Source of the DNA: an uncultured Lachnospiraceae bacterium
GTDB lineage: Bacteria > Bacillota > Clostridia > Lachnospirales > Lachnospiraceae
Assembly (NCBI GenBank): GCA_945864145.1
Contig: CAMBAN010000002.1
Coordinates: 1 to 64,000 of the forward strand
Reading direction: 5' to 3'
Length of the DNA: 64,000 bases
Part shown: piece by piece, positions 1 to 10,368 of the stretch
Position numbering within the stretch: the stretch's first letter is position 1
Layout: every line of letters starts with the position of its first letter
Notes under the pieces: generated by a model
The model's input: the letters and a program-made list of their open reading frames with translations, nothing else
The model's database searches: none
What the model was told of the DNA's origin: nothing
Position numbers and translations under genes: made by a program

Positions 1-1406
1 GTTTTCACATCATGGAGTACATACTGCTGCGCTTCAATGGATGGCGCAGGTGCTGACTCCCAAGGGTATTTGGTATTAAAGCAAAGCTTAGAATAATTCC
101 ACATGCCATGCTCGTCGTTACTGTTTTTTACCACCTTTCCGGTACGAAGAATCGTCTCCCCATTTGCCTTGTGATTAGAAAAACAAAGTGCCGGTCCGTC
201 TAAAACAGTGGTTTTTACTTCTTTTTCCTTCAATTTTTCCCAAGTACCGTTATTTTCCTTTGCTGTCCAAAACGGGTGGTCAGCAGGCAAATGCAGGCAA
301 AGAAATGCTTTTCCAAGCCAAAATGGTGACTCTGCACAGGAATATCCCTGTACAAGAGGGGTGAACTGCCCATAAAAGCCAAGAGTCGGGATACCTTTAT
401 ACAAAAAGTCTTCTCTGGTCATAAACTGCAGTAAAGAGCCGGAGGAAATACGTCTTGCCAATCCCGGGTCTGCCTCACTGTTTTTTAAGAATAGATTTCC
501 ATCAAAGGCACTGGTAGCAGCATTTCTGTAAATATTACTTCTGCCCCACATATTGGTAAAGCCGTCCTCATCAAAAAAGTCAGCATAAGTTTTCATTAAA
601 GCATTGGAATGCTCCTCAAACCGGCTTGCCAAATAAGGCTCGTTTTCATAGCCATACCATACATTCCACAAAGGTGCATAGACATTGAATGCCCAACAGG
701 AATAATAGTCAAAAGAATGTCCGTCACGATACCATCCATCACCTGCATAATAAGCCAAAATTGCCTGTGCATGCTCACGCATGATATCAGGATTGATTTC
801 GTAACCTTCACTATGTAAAAATGCCATATCCAGCATATTAAATAATCGCCAGTTTTGCGGTACCGTATTGCCGTGCGCATATTCTAATAAAAAATCTGCA
901 ATGGTATCTTTTTCTTCTTTTGTGTAAGTATCCCAGATTTCTTCCTTGCTTATCCAAAGACAAATAACTAACGCACAAGTCTCTACCGTCTGCTGATAGG
1001 CTCTAAAAGGATTAGGATCCTTGGAAAGCTCCTTACACTGTGCATAGCTTCCTACATATACCTCATCTGTAGGTGTACAGGAGCGAAGCACGTGATTTTT
1101 ATAATACTCTCTGATAGAGTAACCACAAAGCTCCAAATCAGGTTTGATATGAATGAGTGGTGCCGCAATAAAAAACGACCTTGCAAGTCCTTCAAAATAC
1201 TCTGCCTTTTTTTCCCAGACAGCATCCTCACTATGAGGATAGGTAACTTTTGTTTCTTTTCTTGGCATGACCACAGGATCTTTTGCATCCTTGATATTTT
1301 GAAAAATACCTGTCAGTAAATACTCTCCTGCCTCTATCCAGCTTTCTCTGGTTAAACCCGTGTACGGACTTAACTCATAATCTACGGTTTTTGGTTGAAA
1401 AATCAT
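1..1406 (-). CDS. DUF2264 domain-containing protein (partial, runs off left edge)
   Basis: Open minus-strand frame from ATG (complement of 1404-1406), translating MIFQPKTVDYELSPYTGLTRESWIEAGEYL... with DUF2264-like motifs (AFLHSEGYEINPDI, YYAGDGWYRDGHSFDYYSCWAFN). Absent from the ORF track because it has no stop in the window. Confidence 0.75.
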   Translation of the reverse strand, partial: MIFQPKTVDYELSPYTGLTRESWIEAGEYLLTGIFQNIKDAKDPVVMPRKETKVTYPHSEDAVWEKKAEYFEGLARSFFIAAPLIHIKPDLELCGYSIREYYKNHVLRSCTPTDEVYVGSYAQCKELSKDPNPFRAYQQTVETCALVICLWISKEEIWDTYTKEEKDTIADFLLEYAHGNTVPQNWRLFNMLDMAFLHSEGYEINPDIMREHAQAILAYYAGDGWYRDGHSFDYYSCWAFNVYAPLWNVWYGYENEPYLASRFEEHSNALMKTYADFFDEDGFTNMWGRSNIYRNAATSAFDGNLFLKNSEADPGLARRISSGSLLQFMTREDFLYKGIPTLGFYGQFTPLVQGYSCAESPFWLGKAFLCLHLPADHPFWTAKENNGTWEKLKEKEVKTTVLDGPALCFSNHKANGETILRTGKVVKNSNDEHGMWNYSKLCFNTKYPWESAPAPSIEAQQYVLHDVK

Positions 1407-1419
1407 AGTGCGCCTCCCT

Positions 1420-2538
1420 TTACCAGATAAAGAGCTCTTTATCCATGAGCTTCCAAATCGCTTCTATGAAGTAATAATCTCCGTAAATAATAGAAAACTC
1501 ATGCTCTTTGTCGTGATAAGCTGCTGTACATTTTTCGAGTAAATTGTCGATATTTTCATCCCAATTACAACGTTTGTCAGCAAGTGTCTTTAAAAGGGTA
1601 AGCGCTGCTTCCTTATACTTTTCCTCTCCTGTATGATGGGCAATTTCCAAAAATCCGCAGGCGGCAATTGCTGCTGCTGTAGAATCTTCATATGCCGGCG
1701 ATTCCGGTTGTCTGAAATCTACCGGAATCAGTCCGCTTTCCGGAATGCAGGAAATAAAGTAATCAGCTACCTTTTTTGCTGTCTCTAAAAATCTGTCCTT
1801 TCCTGTGTGACGATAGCTTAACGCAAAGCCATAGATTGCCCATGCCTGTCCTCTTGTCCAGGAAGAGCCATGCTCATACCCCTGTCCACCTACGGAATAG
1901 AGATATTCACCTGTTTTTGCATTAAATTCAATAATATGTTTAGAAGAACCATCTTCACGAATAAAGTTCTTTCTTGCTGTATCTGCATGCATCATGGCAA
2001 TCTGACGATATCGTGGGTCATGCAGCTCCTCACTTGCCCAGTAAAGCAACGGTAAATTCATCATACAGTCTATGATTGCTCTACCGGCAAAGCTGCCATC
2101 CTCGTTACCATCCCAGTTATTCCAGGCACGGATAAACTGTCCCACCGGATTAAAACGTCCTGCCAGATTATCTGCTGCCAAAAGGGCTCTGTTTCTGCTC
2201 TCTGCATTTCCATCCATTTTGTAATGTGCTACAGAAGTAGGAAGCCACTTAAAGCCACTGTCATGGTCCATACCCTGATGATTCATGAGATTGGCATCGA
2301 GCTTTCTCTCATTTTCTATCGCCATTTCCTTATACAGCTCATCTCTTGTCGCATGATAGAGCTGCCAGAGCATACCGCCCCAAAAACCATTTGTCCACCA
2401 ACAGATTTCCTTGCCACTTTTATCATCGAAAACTCCATTTTTTGTAGTATATGGAATTTTTCCCTGACTTCTTCTTGCTACTTTAGCCTCTTTGGCTAAA
2501 ATTTTTTGATAAACCTCTTCTACCCAAGCTTGTTCCAT
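1420..2538 (-). CDS. Glycoside hydrolase family 88 (unsaturated glucuronyl hydrolase)
   Basis: ORF with WWTNGFWGGMLWQLY, GRAIIDCMMNLPLLYWAS, GSSWTRGQAWAIYGFALSY motifs typical of GH88. Confidence 0.85.
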   Translation of the reverse strand: MEQAWVEEVYQKILAKEAKVARRSQGKIPYTTKNGVFDDKSGKEICWWTNGFWGGMLWQLYHATRDELYKEMAIENERKLDANLMNHQGMDHDSGFKWLPTSVAHYKMDGNAESRNRALLAADNLAGRFNPVGQFIRAWNNWDGNEDGSFAGRAIIDCMMNLPLLYWASEELHDPRYRQIAMMHADTARKNFIREDGSSKHIIEFNAKTGEYLYSVGGQGYEHGSSWTRGQAWAIYGFALSYRHTGKDRFLETAKKVADYFISCIPESGLIPVDFRQPESPAYEDSTAAAIAACGFLEIAHHTGEEKYKEAALTLLKTLADKRCNWDENIDNLLEKCTAAYHDKEHEFSIIYGDYYFIEAIWKLMDKELFIW

Positions 2539-2609
2539 TTTTCACACTCTTCCTTCCTGTTATTCCCAGAACCCCTCATTTTGTCAGATATTTTCTTATT
2601 ATTTATATG

Positions 2610-2642
2610 TACACCACTTTGAAAGCGATTTCAAGTGGTGTA
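2610..2642. promoter_or_regulatory. Composite inverted repeat containing a cre/LacI-family-like operator
   Basis: TACACCAC...GTGGTGTA arms flank TTGAAAGCGATTTCAA (2619-2634), which fits the cre consensus TGWAANCGNTNWCA; lies in the GH88 upstream gap. Confidence 0.6.
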
Positions 2643-2669
2643 GTCACTAATTTTTTTTGTCTAAAATAC

Positions 2670-4520
2670 CTAATTTACTGCAAAAAGATAAATGAGTGTC
2701 AGGGTAAGTCCAAGGCAAAACATGAAAAGACCAAAGGAAAGGCTTCTTTCAACAATTTTCATATCCTCAACAAGTTCTGTATTTTTTAAAGCAATTTCAT
2801 GCTCATAATTTCTATTTGATTTTGGCTTATGTGCAAAACGCTCCTGCGCTTTGTGGATAACTGTTACCATTTGCGCCAGCCTATGTGTAAAAAGATTGCC
2901 TTCCGGCAGCTCATAAGGTAATGCTCTATCGCGATACACTGTTTTTCTTAAGATTACCACCAGACTATCAACGATGCAGTCCAATACTCTTGCCATTACA
3001 CAAAGCAGAAAGGGAATAAAGCGAAACATCACATCACGGTATAGATACACTTCCATACTTACCCAATTGGGAATCGGATTGTGATAGCCTTTTTCCTTTT
3101 TATGAAGCATCAGCCCCTTTACTACCAGTAAATACATAACGACAGCAGCCAGCACAGATATCACGACACCTGTTAAATTCGTCAGGCTAAAATAGGAAAT
3201 CTGTTCCATTTCCTGTTCTACATGCATCAGTTCTGACATACTGTCCATAATCCACTTACCGATATGATTTGGCAACAGTCCAATCAATAAAACGGGAATA
3301 GCGCAAAGTACCAGTGTAATCCGAGTGCCTGTACTTACATAGTTTGTCATATGTTCATATTGTTTTTGCAATTCATTGTTTTCATTTTTTTCTACAAACA
3401 GTACCACATACAGCTTTGTCATATAGGAAAGTGTCAGGCCGCCGGAAAACAAAAAGAGACTCTCTATTGCTTTTCCCGTTCCTGCCATATGCTGATATTC
3501 TACAATGCTCTCATGGAGCAGAGTTTTACTGATATATCCATTTAGCAAAGGAATACCTCCCACGCCTGCAGCCCCAAGGATAAAGCAAAGTTGTAAAAAG
3601 GGCTTTCTTTTTCCAAAACCTTTTAGATGATTTAACTCATAGCTTCCTGCCTTTGCAAAAATCACACCGGCTAACAGGAAAAGCAACAGCTTTACAAAGG
3701 TATGATTTACCATATGCAGCATAGTACCCCAGACAGCAAGCCCATTTTCCTCTGCTAAAAGTCCCTGCATACCAACACCTACAAGGATAAAACCTATCTG
3801 AGACATAGAAGAATAGGCTATGGTAGTTTTTAGGTTATCACTGCATAAGCCACATATACCGCCAAGCACCATAGTAATGATACCGATTACCAGAATAAAG
3901 AATCCCCACTGGTCATCCATTGGCAGAATTGTCGCAGAAATACATAAAAGACCAAAAATACCTGTTTTACTCAAAATAGCGGATAATAATGCTGTTGCAG
4001 GTGCAGGCGCTTCTCTATACGACATTGGCAGCCATACATGCACAGGAAATGCACCGGCTTTTGCCCCAAAACCTGCAAACATACAGCACGCAGCGATATA
4101 AAGCTGCGTCTTATCCTCTATAATCATTGCTTTTTCATATAACTCATGAAAGCAAAGCGTTCCCAGACTTCTCCAGACAAGAAGCATGCCCATCAAAATA
4201 GAAAGGCCTCCTGCAATAGCAATGGCAAGATAAGTGCCGGCAGCATAAAAGGACTCCCTGGTTTCCCTATGAAGTACCCACATAAAAGAGGTAAATGACA
4301 TGATTTCAAAAAACAAAAACAGCGTAAAGAAATCTGCCGCAAAAAAGATACCAAGTGTTGCTACCAGGGTCAAAAGATTAAAAAGATAATACCGCCATCT
4401 TTTTTTGTCCTCTTTTAAATAATCCAAAGAAAAAAGGAAGGTAATCAGCCATGCAAAAGCTGTTAAAGCACCATATACGCATCGAAAGCCTGAAATGGTA
4501 AAGCTCAAATTTGTAAACAT
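2670..4520 (-). CDS. Proton-translocating NuoL/MrpA/MrpD-like antiporter subunit
   Basis: 616 aa multi-TM ORF with FLFFEIMSF and FGAKAGAFPVHVWLPMSYREAPAPATALLSAILSKTG core of the Proton_antipo_M family. Confidence 0.85.
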   Translation of the reverse strand: MFTNLSFTISGFRCVYGALTAFAWLITFLFSLDYLKEDKKRWRYYLFNLLTLVATLGIFFAADFFTLFLFFEIMSFTSFMWVLHRETRESFYAAGTYLAIAIAGGLSILMGMLLVWRSLGTLCFHELYEKAMIIEDKTQLYIAACCMFAGFGAKAGAFPVHVWLPMSYREAPAPATALLSAILSKTGIFGLLCISATILPMDDQWGFFILVIGIITMVLGGICGLCSDNLKTTIAYSSMSQIGFILVGVGMQGLLAEENGLAVWGTMLHMVNHTFVKLLLFLLAGVIFAKAGSYELNHLKGFGKRKPFLQLCFILGAAGVGGIPLLNGYISKTLLHESIVEYQHMAGTGKAIESLFLFSGGLTLSYMTKLYVVLFVEKNENNELQKQYEHMTNYVSTGTRITLVLCAIPVLLIGLLPNHIGKWIMDSMSELMHVEQEMEQISYFSLTNLTGVVISVLAAVVMYLLVVKGLMLHKKEKGYHNPIPNWVSMEVYLYRDVMFRFIPFLLCVMARVLDCIVDSLVVILRKTVYRDRALPYELPEGNLFTHRLAQMVTVIHKAQERFAHKPKSNRNYEHEIALKNTELVEDMKIVERSLSFGLFMFCLGLTLTLIYLFAVN

Positions 4521-4535
4521 CTTCTCTCCTCCCTT

Positions 4536-6023
4536 CTACAAAAGTCCTTGTGCTACTTTTTCGAAAAAGCTCACAAATGGTGAAGAATACAGTCCTAATA
4601 CAAGCATTGCTACAACGAACAAAATTAGAGGTACTATCATTCTCCAATCCGGGTCTTTTATTTTTCCCAGACTTTCATAATCAAAATCTTTTCCGGGAAA
4701 ATAAGCCCTTACTACCATCGTCAGCATATAAATTGCTGTCAAAAGCGCTGACAGTAAAAGAATTCCTATCCCAACATACGCAAGCCTATTGCCACTTTCC
4801 ACTGCAGCCTGCGCAAGATGCCATTTTGATACAAAACCGCAAAGACCGGGAACTCCCATGAGAGCCAGTGCAGACACGGTAAACACCCCAAATACTTTTG
4901 GCATTTTCTGTGCCAAACCATCTAATTCATAGATATAATTTCTGTGCGCCTGCGTGATAACTGCACCTGCGCAGAAAAAGGAGCAGATTTTCATAAAGCC
5001 ATGGAAAACCATATGGCAAAGTGCCCCGAGAAGTCCAAGTGGTGTCATTATTACTACGCCAAATAAAATATAAGACAAATTGGAAATGGTAGAATACGCC
5101 AGTCTCCTTTTTATATGTGTTTCCTTCACAGCCATACTGCTGCCATAAAAAATGGTGAAAAGTACAATTCCCATCACCAGATACTGTACCCAGGTTCCAC
5201 GCAGAAAATCTGCTCCAAAACCATAATAGGTGATACGCATAATGGCAAAAGCACCTGATTTTACAACAGCTACTGCGTGTAACAGCGCTGTCACCGGTGT
5301 TGGCGCAACACCCGCCTGCGGAAGCCAGGAATTGAACGGACAAACTGCCGCTTTTACACCAAAACCCATAAAGGTCATAAAGTATATCAGAAGCAATAAA
5401 TCCTTCTTTTTACCCACAGCACCCATATCAAGTACACCACCGTAGGTAAAATCCAGGGTCACTCCATATTTAATAAGAAAAATCATACCGATAAAGGCAA
5501 AAGCAGCACCACCAAGCGAATAGTAAAAATACTTTCTACTGGCTAAAATAGCCTCTCTTGTTAAGGTATGCATGACAAGCGGAACAGTCACTAATGTCAA
5601 AAGCTCATAGAAGCAATACATAGTCAATACATTTGCCGACATGGAAATACCAAGTGTTACACCATAGGTTGCGGTGTAAAACAGATAAAAAGTATTTTCA
5701 TGGTCCTTGCCATTTTTTTCATGCTCCATATAAGGAAAAGAATACAAGGTTGCAAGAGGCCAGAGTGTCGCTACAAGTCCTGCAAATACGCAAGTCATAC
5801 CGTCTATCTGCAAAGCAATATTCAGCTTTTCACCTGCAAAATTAATGACCTGTAAATTGTCTACCATTCCCTGTGCAAGCATGATATACACTAAAATCGT
5901 ATTCAAAAGCACATAGCCAAAAATATAGATTTCCTTTGTTTTTTTATCCGGAAAAGGAATCACAAATAACAATACCCCACATACAAAAGGGAGTAAAATC
6001 ACAGTAAGCATAAGTCCAAGCAT
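4536..6023 (-). CDS. MrpD/NuoM/N-like antiporter subunit
   Basis: CFYELLTLVTVPLVMHTLTREAILASRKYFYYSLGG and FGVKAAVCPFNSWLPQAGVAPTPVTALLHAVAVVKSG. Confidence 0.85.
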   Translation of the reverse strand: MLGLMLTVILLPFVCGVLLFVIPFPDKKTKEIYIFGYVLLNTILVYIMLAQGMVDNLQVINFAGEKLNIALQIDGMTCVFAGLVATLWPLATLYSFPYMEHEKNGKDHENTFYLFYTATYGVTLGISMSANVLTMYCFYELLTLVTVPLVMHTLTREAILASRKYFYYSLGGAAFAFIGMIFLIKYGVTLDFTYGGVLDMGAVGKKKDLLLLIYFMTFMGFGVKAAVCPFNSWLPQAGVAPTPVTALLHAVAVVKSGAFAIMRITYYGFGADFLRGTWVQYLVMGIVLFTIFYGSSMAVKETHIKRRLAYSTISNLSYILFGVVIMTPLGLLGALCHMVFHGFMKICSFFCAGAVITQAHRNYIYELDGLAQKMPKVFGVFTVSALALMGVPGLCGFVSKWHLAQAAVESGNRLAYVGIGILLLSALLTAIYMLTMVVRAYFPGKDFDYESLGKIKDPDWRMIVPLILFVVAMLVLGLYSSPFVSFFEKVAQGLL

Positions 6024-6041
6024 GTCTGTTTTCCTCCTTTC

Positions 6042-7514
6042 CTACATGAGTCCGGCTGTAATACCGGATATGAAATCAACGATTGGGGCCGGATACAGGC
6101 CAAGTAACAGCGTCAATACCGCTAAAAGGATAATCGGTATCAGCATCACTGCCTTTGGTTCTTTTCTTTCTGTTACTGATGCCTCTCCCATAAAGCTATT
6201 AATGGAAACAGGCAGTAAGTAACCTGCTGTCAATAATGCACTGATTAAAAGCACCACCGGTCCAAGCCACCAGACTACAGAAATTCTTTCCTCCATAGCG
6301 CCTATGCATAAATACCATTTGCTGACTACACCACTTGTCGGTGGGATACCAATCAGTGCCAAAGATGCAAAGGTAAAGCACCACATAAGCACAGGCATTT
6401 GTTTTCCAAGCCCGGAAAGCTCTGCCACTTTTGTTTTTCCTGTGGTGACAATGATTGCCCCTGCACAAAGGAATAAACAGCTTTTGATAATGGCATGAAA
6501 GATCACATGTAACAGCGAACCTGTCATGCCAACAGGATTTAATAAGGCAAGCCCAAATAAAATATAGGACAAATTAGATACTGTAGAATAGGCAAGTCTT
6601 TTCTTAAATACCCTCTCTTTATACGCAAGTGCTGAGCCCATCAATACCGTAATCAGACTCAAAGCAAGCCAAACTGTCTGTACCCAGGTTCCTTTAATAA
6701 AATCAGCTCCTACCACATAAAAAACCATTCTGATAATGGCAAGCACACCACCCTTTACCACAATGCCGGAAAGCAAAGCAGAAGCCGGTGCCGGTGCCAC
6801 AGGATGTGCTGTTGGGAGCCAGGCATGTAACGGGAACATACCGGCTTTTACTCCAAAGCCTGAAATCAGCAAAAAGACAATGACAAGCATAAAGCCTGTA
6901 TTACCATCTGCCAAAACAGCTGCTAAATCAAGACTTCCTCCTGCCATAAAATCCGTAATGTCTGCGTATTTATGCAAAAAGTATATGCCAAACAGAGCCA
7001 TATAGGCACCACAGAAGGAATAGAACAGGTATTTTAGTCCTGCCATAATTGCTTCCTTTGTACCTGTGTGCAAAACAAGCGGAAATGTTACAAGTGTCAT
7101 GAATTCATAAAAAAGATACATCGTTACGACATTTCCGGAAAAATCAAGTCCCATCAACACGCCATAGGTTAGAAAATAGAATCCATAAAATCTTTTTTCA
7201 TGCTCCTCATGCGCCATGTAGCCGAAAGAAAAAAGGAGTACTAAAGCCATGACAAGTGTCGTCACTACAGCAAACAGCCTGCCCAAATCATCTATATGCA
7301 GTATCAGTGTTATCCCTTGTACTAATGAGAAGAGCTGATATTCTTCTACTGTTCCAAATATCGCAACAAGGGAACAGATGGCACAAAGAATCATCATGGC
7401 ACCTACTCCACAAACCAATCTTTTTCTATTTGAAAACCATGTTTCCGGTGACAATAAATAGCCTAGTCCTACGCAAACAGGCAGAACGATTGGTAATAAC
7501 AAAATTTCGCTCAT
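6042..7514 (-). CDS. MrpD/NuoM/N-like antiporter subunit
   Basis: LFYEFMTLVTFPLVLHTGTKEAIMAGLKYLFYSFCGAY and FGVKAGMFPLHAWLPTAHPVAPAPASALLSGIVVKGG. Confidence 0.85.
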   Translation of the reverse strand: MSEILLLPIVLPVCVGLGYLLSPETWFSNRKRLVCGVGAMMILCAICSLVAIFGTVEEYQLFSLVQGITLILHIDDLGRLFAVVTTLVMALVLLFSFGYMAHEEHEKRFYGFYFLTYGVLMGLDFSGNVVTMYLFYEFMTLVTFPLVLHTGTKEAIMAGLKYLFYSFCGAYMALFGIYFLHKYADITDFMAGGSLDLAAVLADGNTGFMLVIVFLLISGFGVKAGMFPLHAWLPTAHPVAPAPASALLSGIVVKGGVLAIIRMVFYVVGADFIKGTWVQTVWLALSLITVLMGSALAYKERVFKKRLAYSTVSNLSYILFGLALLNPVGMTGSLLHVIFHAIIKSCLFLCAGAIIVTTGKTKVAELSGLGKQMPVLMWCFTFASLALIGIPPTSGVVSKWYLCIGAMEERISVVWWLGPVVLLISALLTAGYLLPVSINSFMGEASVTERKEPKAVMLIPIILLAVLTLLLGLYPAPIVDFISGITAGLM

Positions 7515-7525
7515 ACTTCGTCCTC

Positions 7526-9019
7526 CTATCCAAAAATTGCAAGACCGCTCTCTATCCAGTCAACAATAGGCTGAGAACAGCATCCAAGTATCATATTTAT
7601 CACAATCATACACACAAGTGTAAAAGTATATTTTCCTTTATTCGGCATCTCTATTTTTTCCCTGTTTCCTTTTACCGGTGTATAGATACGGAGCACTGTT
7701 TTCATAAAATAAATTGCATTTAATACTGTACTGATAGCCAGACAAATCATTGTCGGTAACAGTTTCGACAAAGAAAGCTGCACTGCTGCCTGTGCAAACA
7801 ACAGCTTACTGATAAAACCGGAAAACAAAGGAAGTCCTACCATAGAGCAGGCACCAATGGAAAAGGCAAGTCCTGCAATCGGATTTCTAAAACCACTTCC
7901 CGTCAGCTTTTCAAACTTTTTGCTATGCCCGGAAACATCTGTCAAGCCTGATGCTGCAATGAAAAGCAGGGATTTACTCGAAGCATGTGACAAGATATGG
8001 AACACACTTGCTACCATTCCCATGGTCGTGCCAAGTCCAAATCCCATATAAATATAGCCAATCTGTGCAACCGAAGAAAAAGCTATCATTCTTCGAATGT
8101 CATTTTCCTGTATTGCATTGACTGAGCCCATAATCATTCCAAGCAAGCCAAAAACAAACAAAATGTTGATAATCTTGCTGTCTACAATGATATCAAAGCC
8201 AACTACTCTGTAAAAAATTTTAATAAGCAGAAAAATATATCCTTTTGATACAAGACTGGACAATATCGCTGCACTCGAAACTGTTGCATTGCCATAAGCA
8301 TTTGGCAGCCAGGTGTGGAATGGATACAAAGCACTTTTGATGGCAAGACCAACACAAATCATGGCAATGGAAGCAATCAGAGGAATATTATAGGTACCCT
8401 CTGCATACACAAGTGCCACACTTTCTTTTATATTACTCATCAGTAAATGTCCGGTAATGTCATATAAAATACAAAGTCCCATCAGTAGCAGACCGGAACC
8501 AAGCTGTGCCATAATCATATATCTGGTCGCTGCTTCAATCGTCCTTCCGTTTTGCCTTATCATAATAAGACCGCAGGCTGCTATCGTATTAATTTCTACA
8601 AAAACATAGGCTGTGAACAAATCGTTAGTATAAATCAGTGCAAGCAAGGAGCTTAAGAGCAAATTTATCATAATGTAATAGAGGTTGATTTTTGATTCCT
8701 CTATTTCCTCATCCAGATGTTGCTCTCCTCCCTTCAGGGATAAAAACATAATCATGACAAAAAACAGTGCCATGCCGGCTTCTAATGCCCCTGCTCTGAT
8801 TTCATTTCCCCAAGGAGCCGGAAAATGTCCCATCATAAAGGTAAAGGACTCTCCCGTACCAAGCAAATACACCAAAAGCACAAAGGAAAGGCTCCCAATG
8901 ACAAGCATTATCAGCGTATTCCAGATACGTGCTGCCTTTTTATTCATAATAGAAGTAAGCACACCAGAGCCCAGCGATAACAAAATACTAAAAAAAGGAA
9001 AATTTTCAATAAAGGTCAT
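7526..9019 (-). CDS. MrpD/NuoN-like antiporter subunit
   Basis: YVFVEINTIAACGLIMIRQNGRTIEAATRYMIMAQLGSGLLLMG and LAIKSALYPFHTWLPNAYGNATVSSAAILSSLVSKG. Confidence 0.85.
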   Translation of the reverse strand: MTFIENFPFFSILLSLGSGVLTSIMNKKAARIWNTLIMLVIGSLSFVLLVYLLGTGESFTFMMGHFPAPWGNEIRAGALEAGMALFFVMIMFLSLKGGEQHLDEEIEESKINLYYIMINLLLSSLLALIYTNDLFTAYVFVEINTIAACGLIMIRQNGRTIEAATRYMIMAQLGSGLLLMGLCILYDITGHLLMSNIKESVALVYAEGTYNIPLIASIAMICVGLAIKSALYPFHTWLPNAYGNATVSSAAILSSLVSKGYIFLLIKIFYRVVGFDIIVDSKIINILFVFGLLGMIMGSVNAIQENDIRRMIAFSSVAQIGYIYMGFGLGTTMGMVASVFHILSHASSKSLLFIAASGLTDVSGHSKKFEKLTGSGFRNPIAGLAFSIGACSMVGLPLFSGFISKLLFAQAAVQLSLSKLLPTMICLAISTVLNAIYFMKTVLRIYTPVKGNREKIEMPNKGKYTFTLVCMIVINMILGCCSQPIVDWIESGLAIFG

Positions 9020-9393
9020 GAGCGATCCTCCCTTTTCAGCATAGTAGATATTTCATCCAAATCCAGCGTATGGTATCTGCGATACAAACGGATAGTCAAA
9101 GACAGCATCAAAGCGGTTCCTGACACAGACACCACAATACCTGTCAGTACCAGTCCACTTGGAACCGGATTGATATATTTGTCTACACTTGTTATATTGT
9201 CTACGACAATAGGTGCAATTCTGCCCTCTATATAACCTTTTTCCGCAAGAAAAAGATAAATAGCCGTATCCATAATGTTAAATCCAATGATTTTTTTAAT
9301 TAAATTCTTTTGCAGCAACAAATTAGAAAATCCAATTCCAAACAAAATCATTGCCACTGCTTCTCCATAGTTTACAAGCAAATTCGGACCCAT
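9016..9393 (-). CDS. MrpC/MbhG/NuoK-like subunit
   Basis: Small 3-TM ORF, LFGIGFSNLLLQKNLIKKIIGFNIMDTAIYLFL...DPIPSGLVLTGIVVSVSGTAL-type MnhC pattern; overlaps the next gene by 4 nt. Confidence 0.8.
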   Translation of the reverse strand: MGPNLLVNYGEAVAMILFGIGFSNLLLQKNLIKKIIGFNIMDTAIYLFLAEKGYIEGRIAPIVVDNITSVDKYINPVPSGLVLTGIVVSVSGTALMLSLTIRLYRRYHTLDLDEISTMLKREDRS

Positions 9394-10368
9394 TTAAAAG
9401 CCTCCCTTCCTGAACATGGCATAGAATGCATACATGGTGCATGCAACCACTAAACCAACGCAGATATTCAGAGGTAAAATCAGGCCTGCACTGATAATGT
9501 CTCCCGGTGTACCAAGTGGAATTCCTGTCTCCAAATGATGTGCTCCACAATAGAAGGAATATGTTTTGGCAAGACAGTAAAAGGATAATGCCACAAAGCA
9601 AATCCATTTATAGGTCTTTTGGGTAAAGAAACGCTCTGTTTTTTGAAAACCAAAAGCATTCAAATACAAAATCAGCCCTGCACCGATAATCGCACCACCT
9701 GAAAAACCTCCGCCCGGCGATATATGTCCATTTAAAATGACATAAATGCCAAAAATGATGATAAGCGGAACCAGGAAAAAAGCTACTTTCTGTAAAATAA
9801 TGTCATTTTTTGGCTCATAAAGACGGTCATTTTCCTCTTCTTCTTCTTTTGTCGTATCTGTTTTCTCATTTTTATCCAGCCTAAGCAGGATAAGTACCGC
9901 ACAGGTAGCAATAAAAAGCACATTGGACTCACCAAGCGTATCAAAGGCACGATAATCCAAAATCATACCTGTTACAATATTTACCGCACCGGTATCTGCC
10001 ATACCATCCTCGATATACTTTGCCGCTACCTCATTATTATCCGGATTTGTAGCATCTCCCGTTGGTGGCAGATAGGATACCATATAGAGTAAGATTGCCA
10101 TTAAGGCAGCTACAAAAATAACAGAAATAAATCGGTAAAATTTGCGAAATGCCAAAATTTTATTATTATGCTCTACGTCATAAATTCTCTGATTTAAAAT
10201 CAATTCATCATGAAGCCTTTTTCTTTGAAGCTCAACATCTTCCTTGAAGGGCTTTTGCGGCTTCATTTCCACCTTCGAAATATATGGATCCTTATCGCCA
10301 TGATACCAACGCTTCATACGATAGGCCTTCGTTTTACGATATTCTTCCTCTGATAATAATCGACTCAT
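9394..10368 (-). CDS. MbhE-like plus MrpB/MbhF-like fused subunit with N-terminal charged extension
   Basis: C-terminal MnhB domain (ILNGHISPGGGFSGGAIIGAGLIL); central MbhE-like segment (GMILDYRAFDTLGESNVLFIATCAVLILL); ~75 aa soluble charged N-terminus. Confidence 0.75.
   Translation of the reverse strand: MSRLLSEEEYRKTKAYRMKRWYHGDKDPYISKVEMKPQKPFKEDVELQRKRLHDELILNQRIYDVEHNNKILAFRKFYRFISVIFVAALMAILLYMVSYLPPTGDATNPDNNEVAAKYIEDGMADTGAVNIVTGMILDYRAFDTLGESNVLFIATCAVLILLRLDKNEKTDTTKEEEEENDRLYEPKNDIILQKVAFFLVPLIIIFGIYVILNGHISPGGGFSGGAIIGAGLILYLNAFGFQKTERFFTQKTYKWICFVALSFYCLAKTYSFYCGAHHLETGIPLGTPGDIISAGLILPLNICVGLVVACTMYAFYAMFRKGGF

Noticed and set aside
3344-8051. Many ORFs of 60-155 aa opposite or out of frame to the antiporter genes (e.g. 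3820-4101, 4927-5343, 6736-7005, 7256-7723)
   Set aside because: They lie fully inside strongly supported membrane-protein genes, lack recognisable motifs and look like shadow ORFs.
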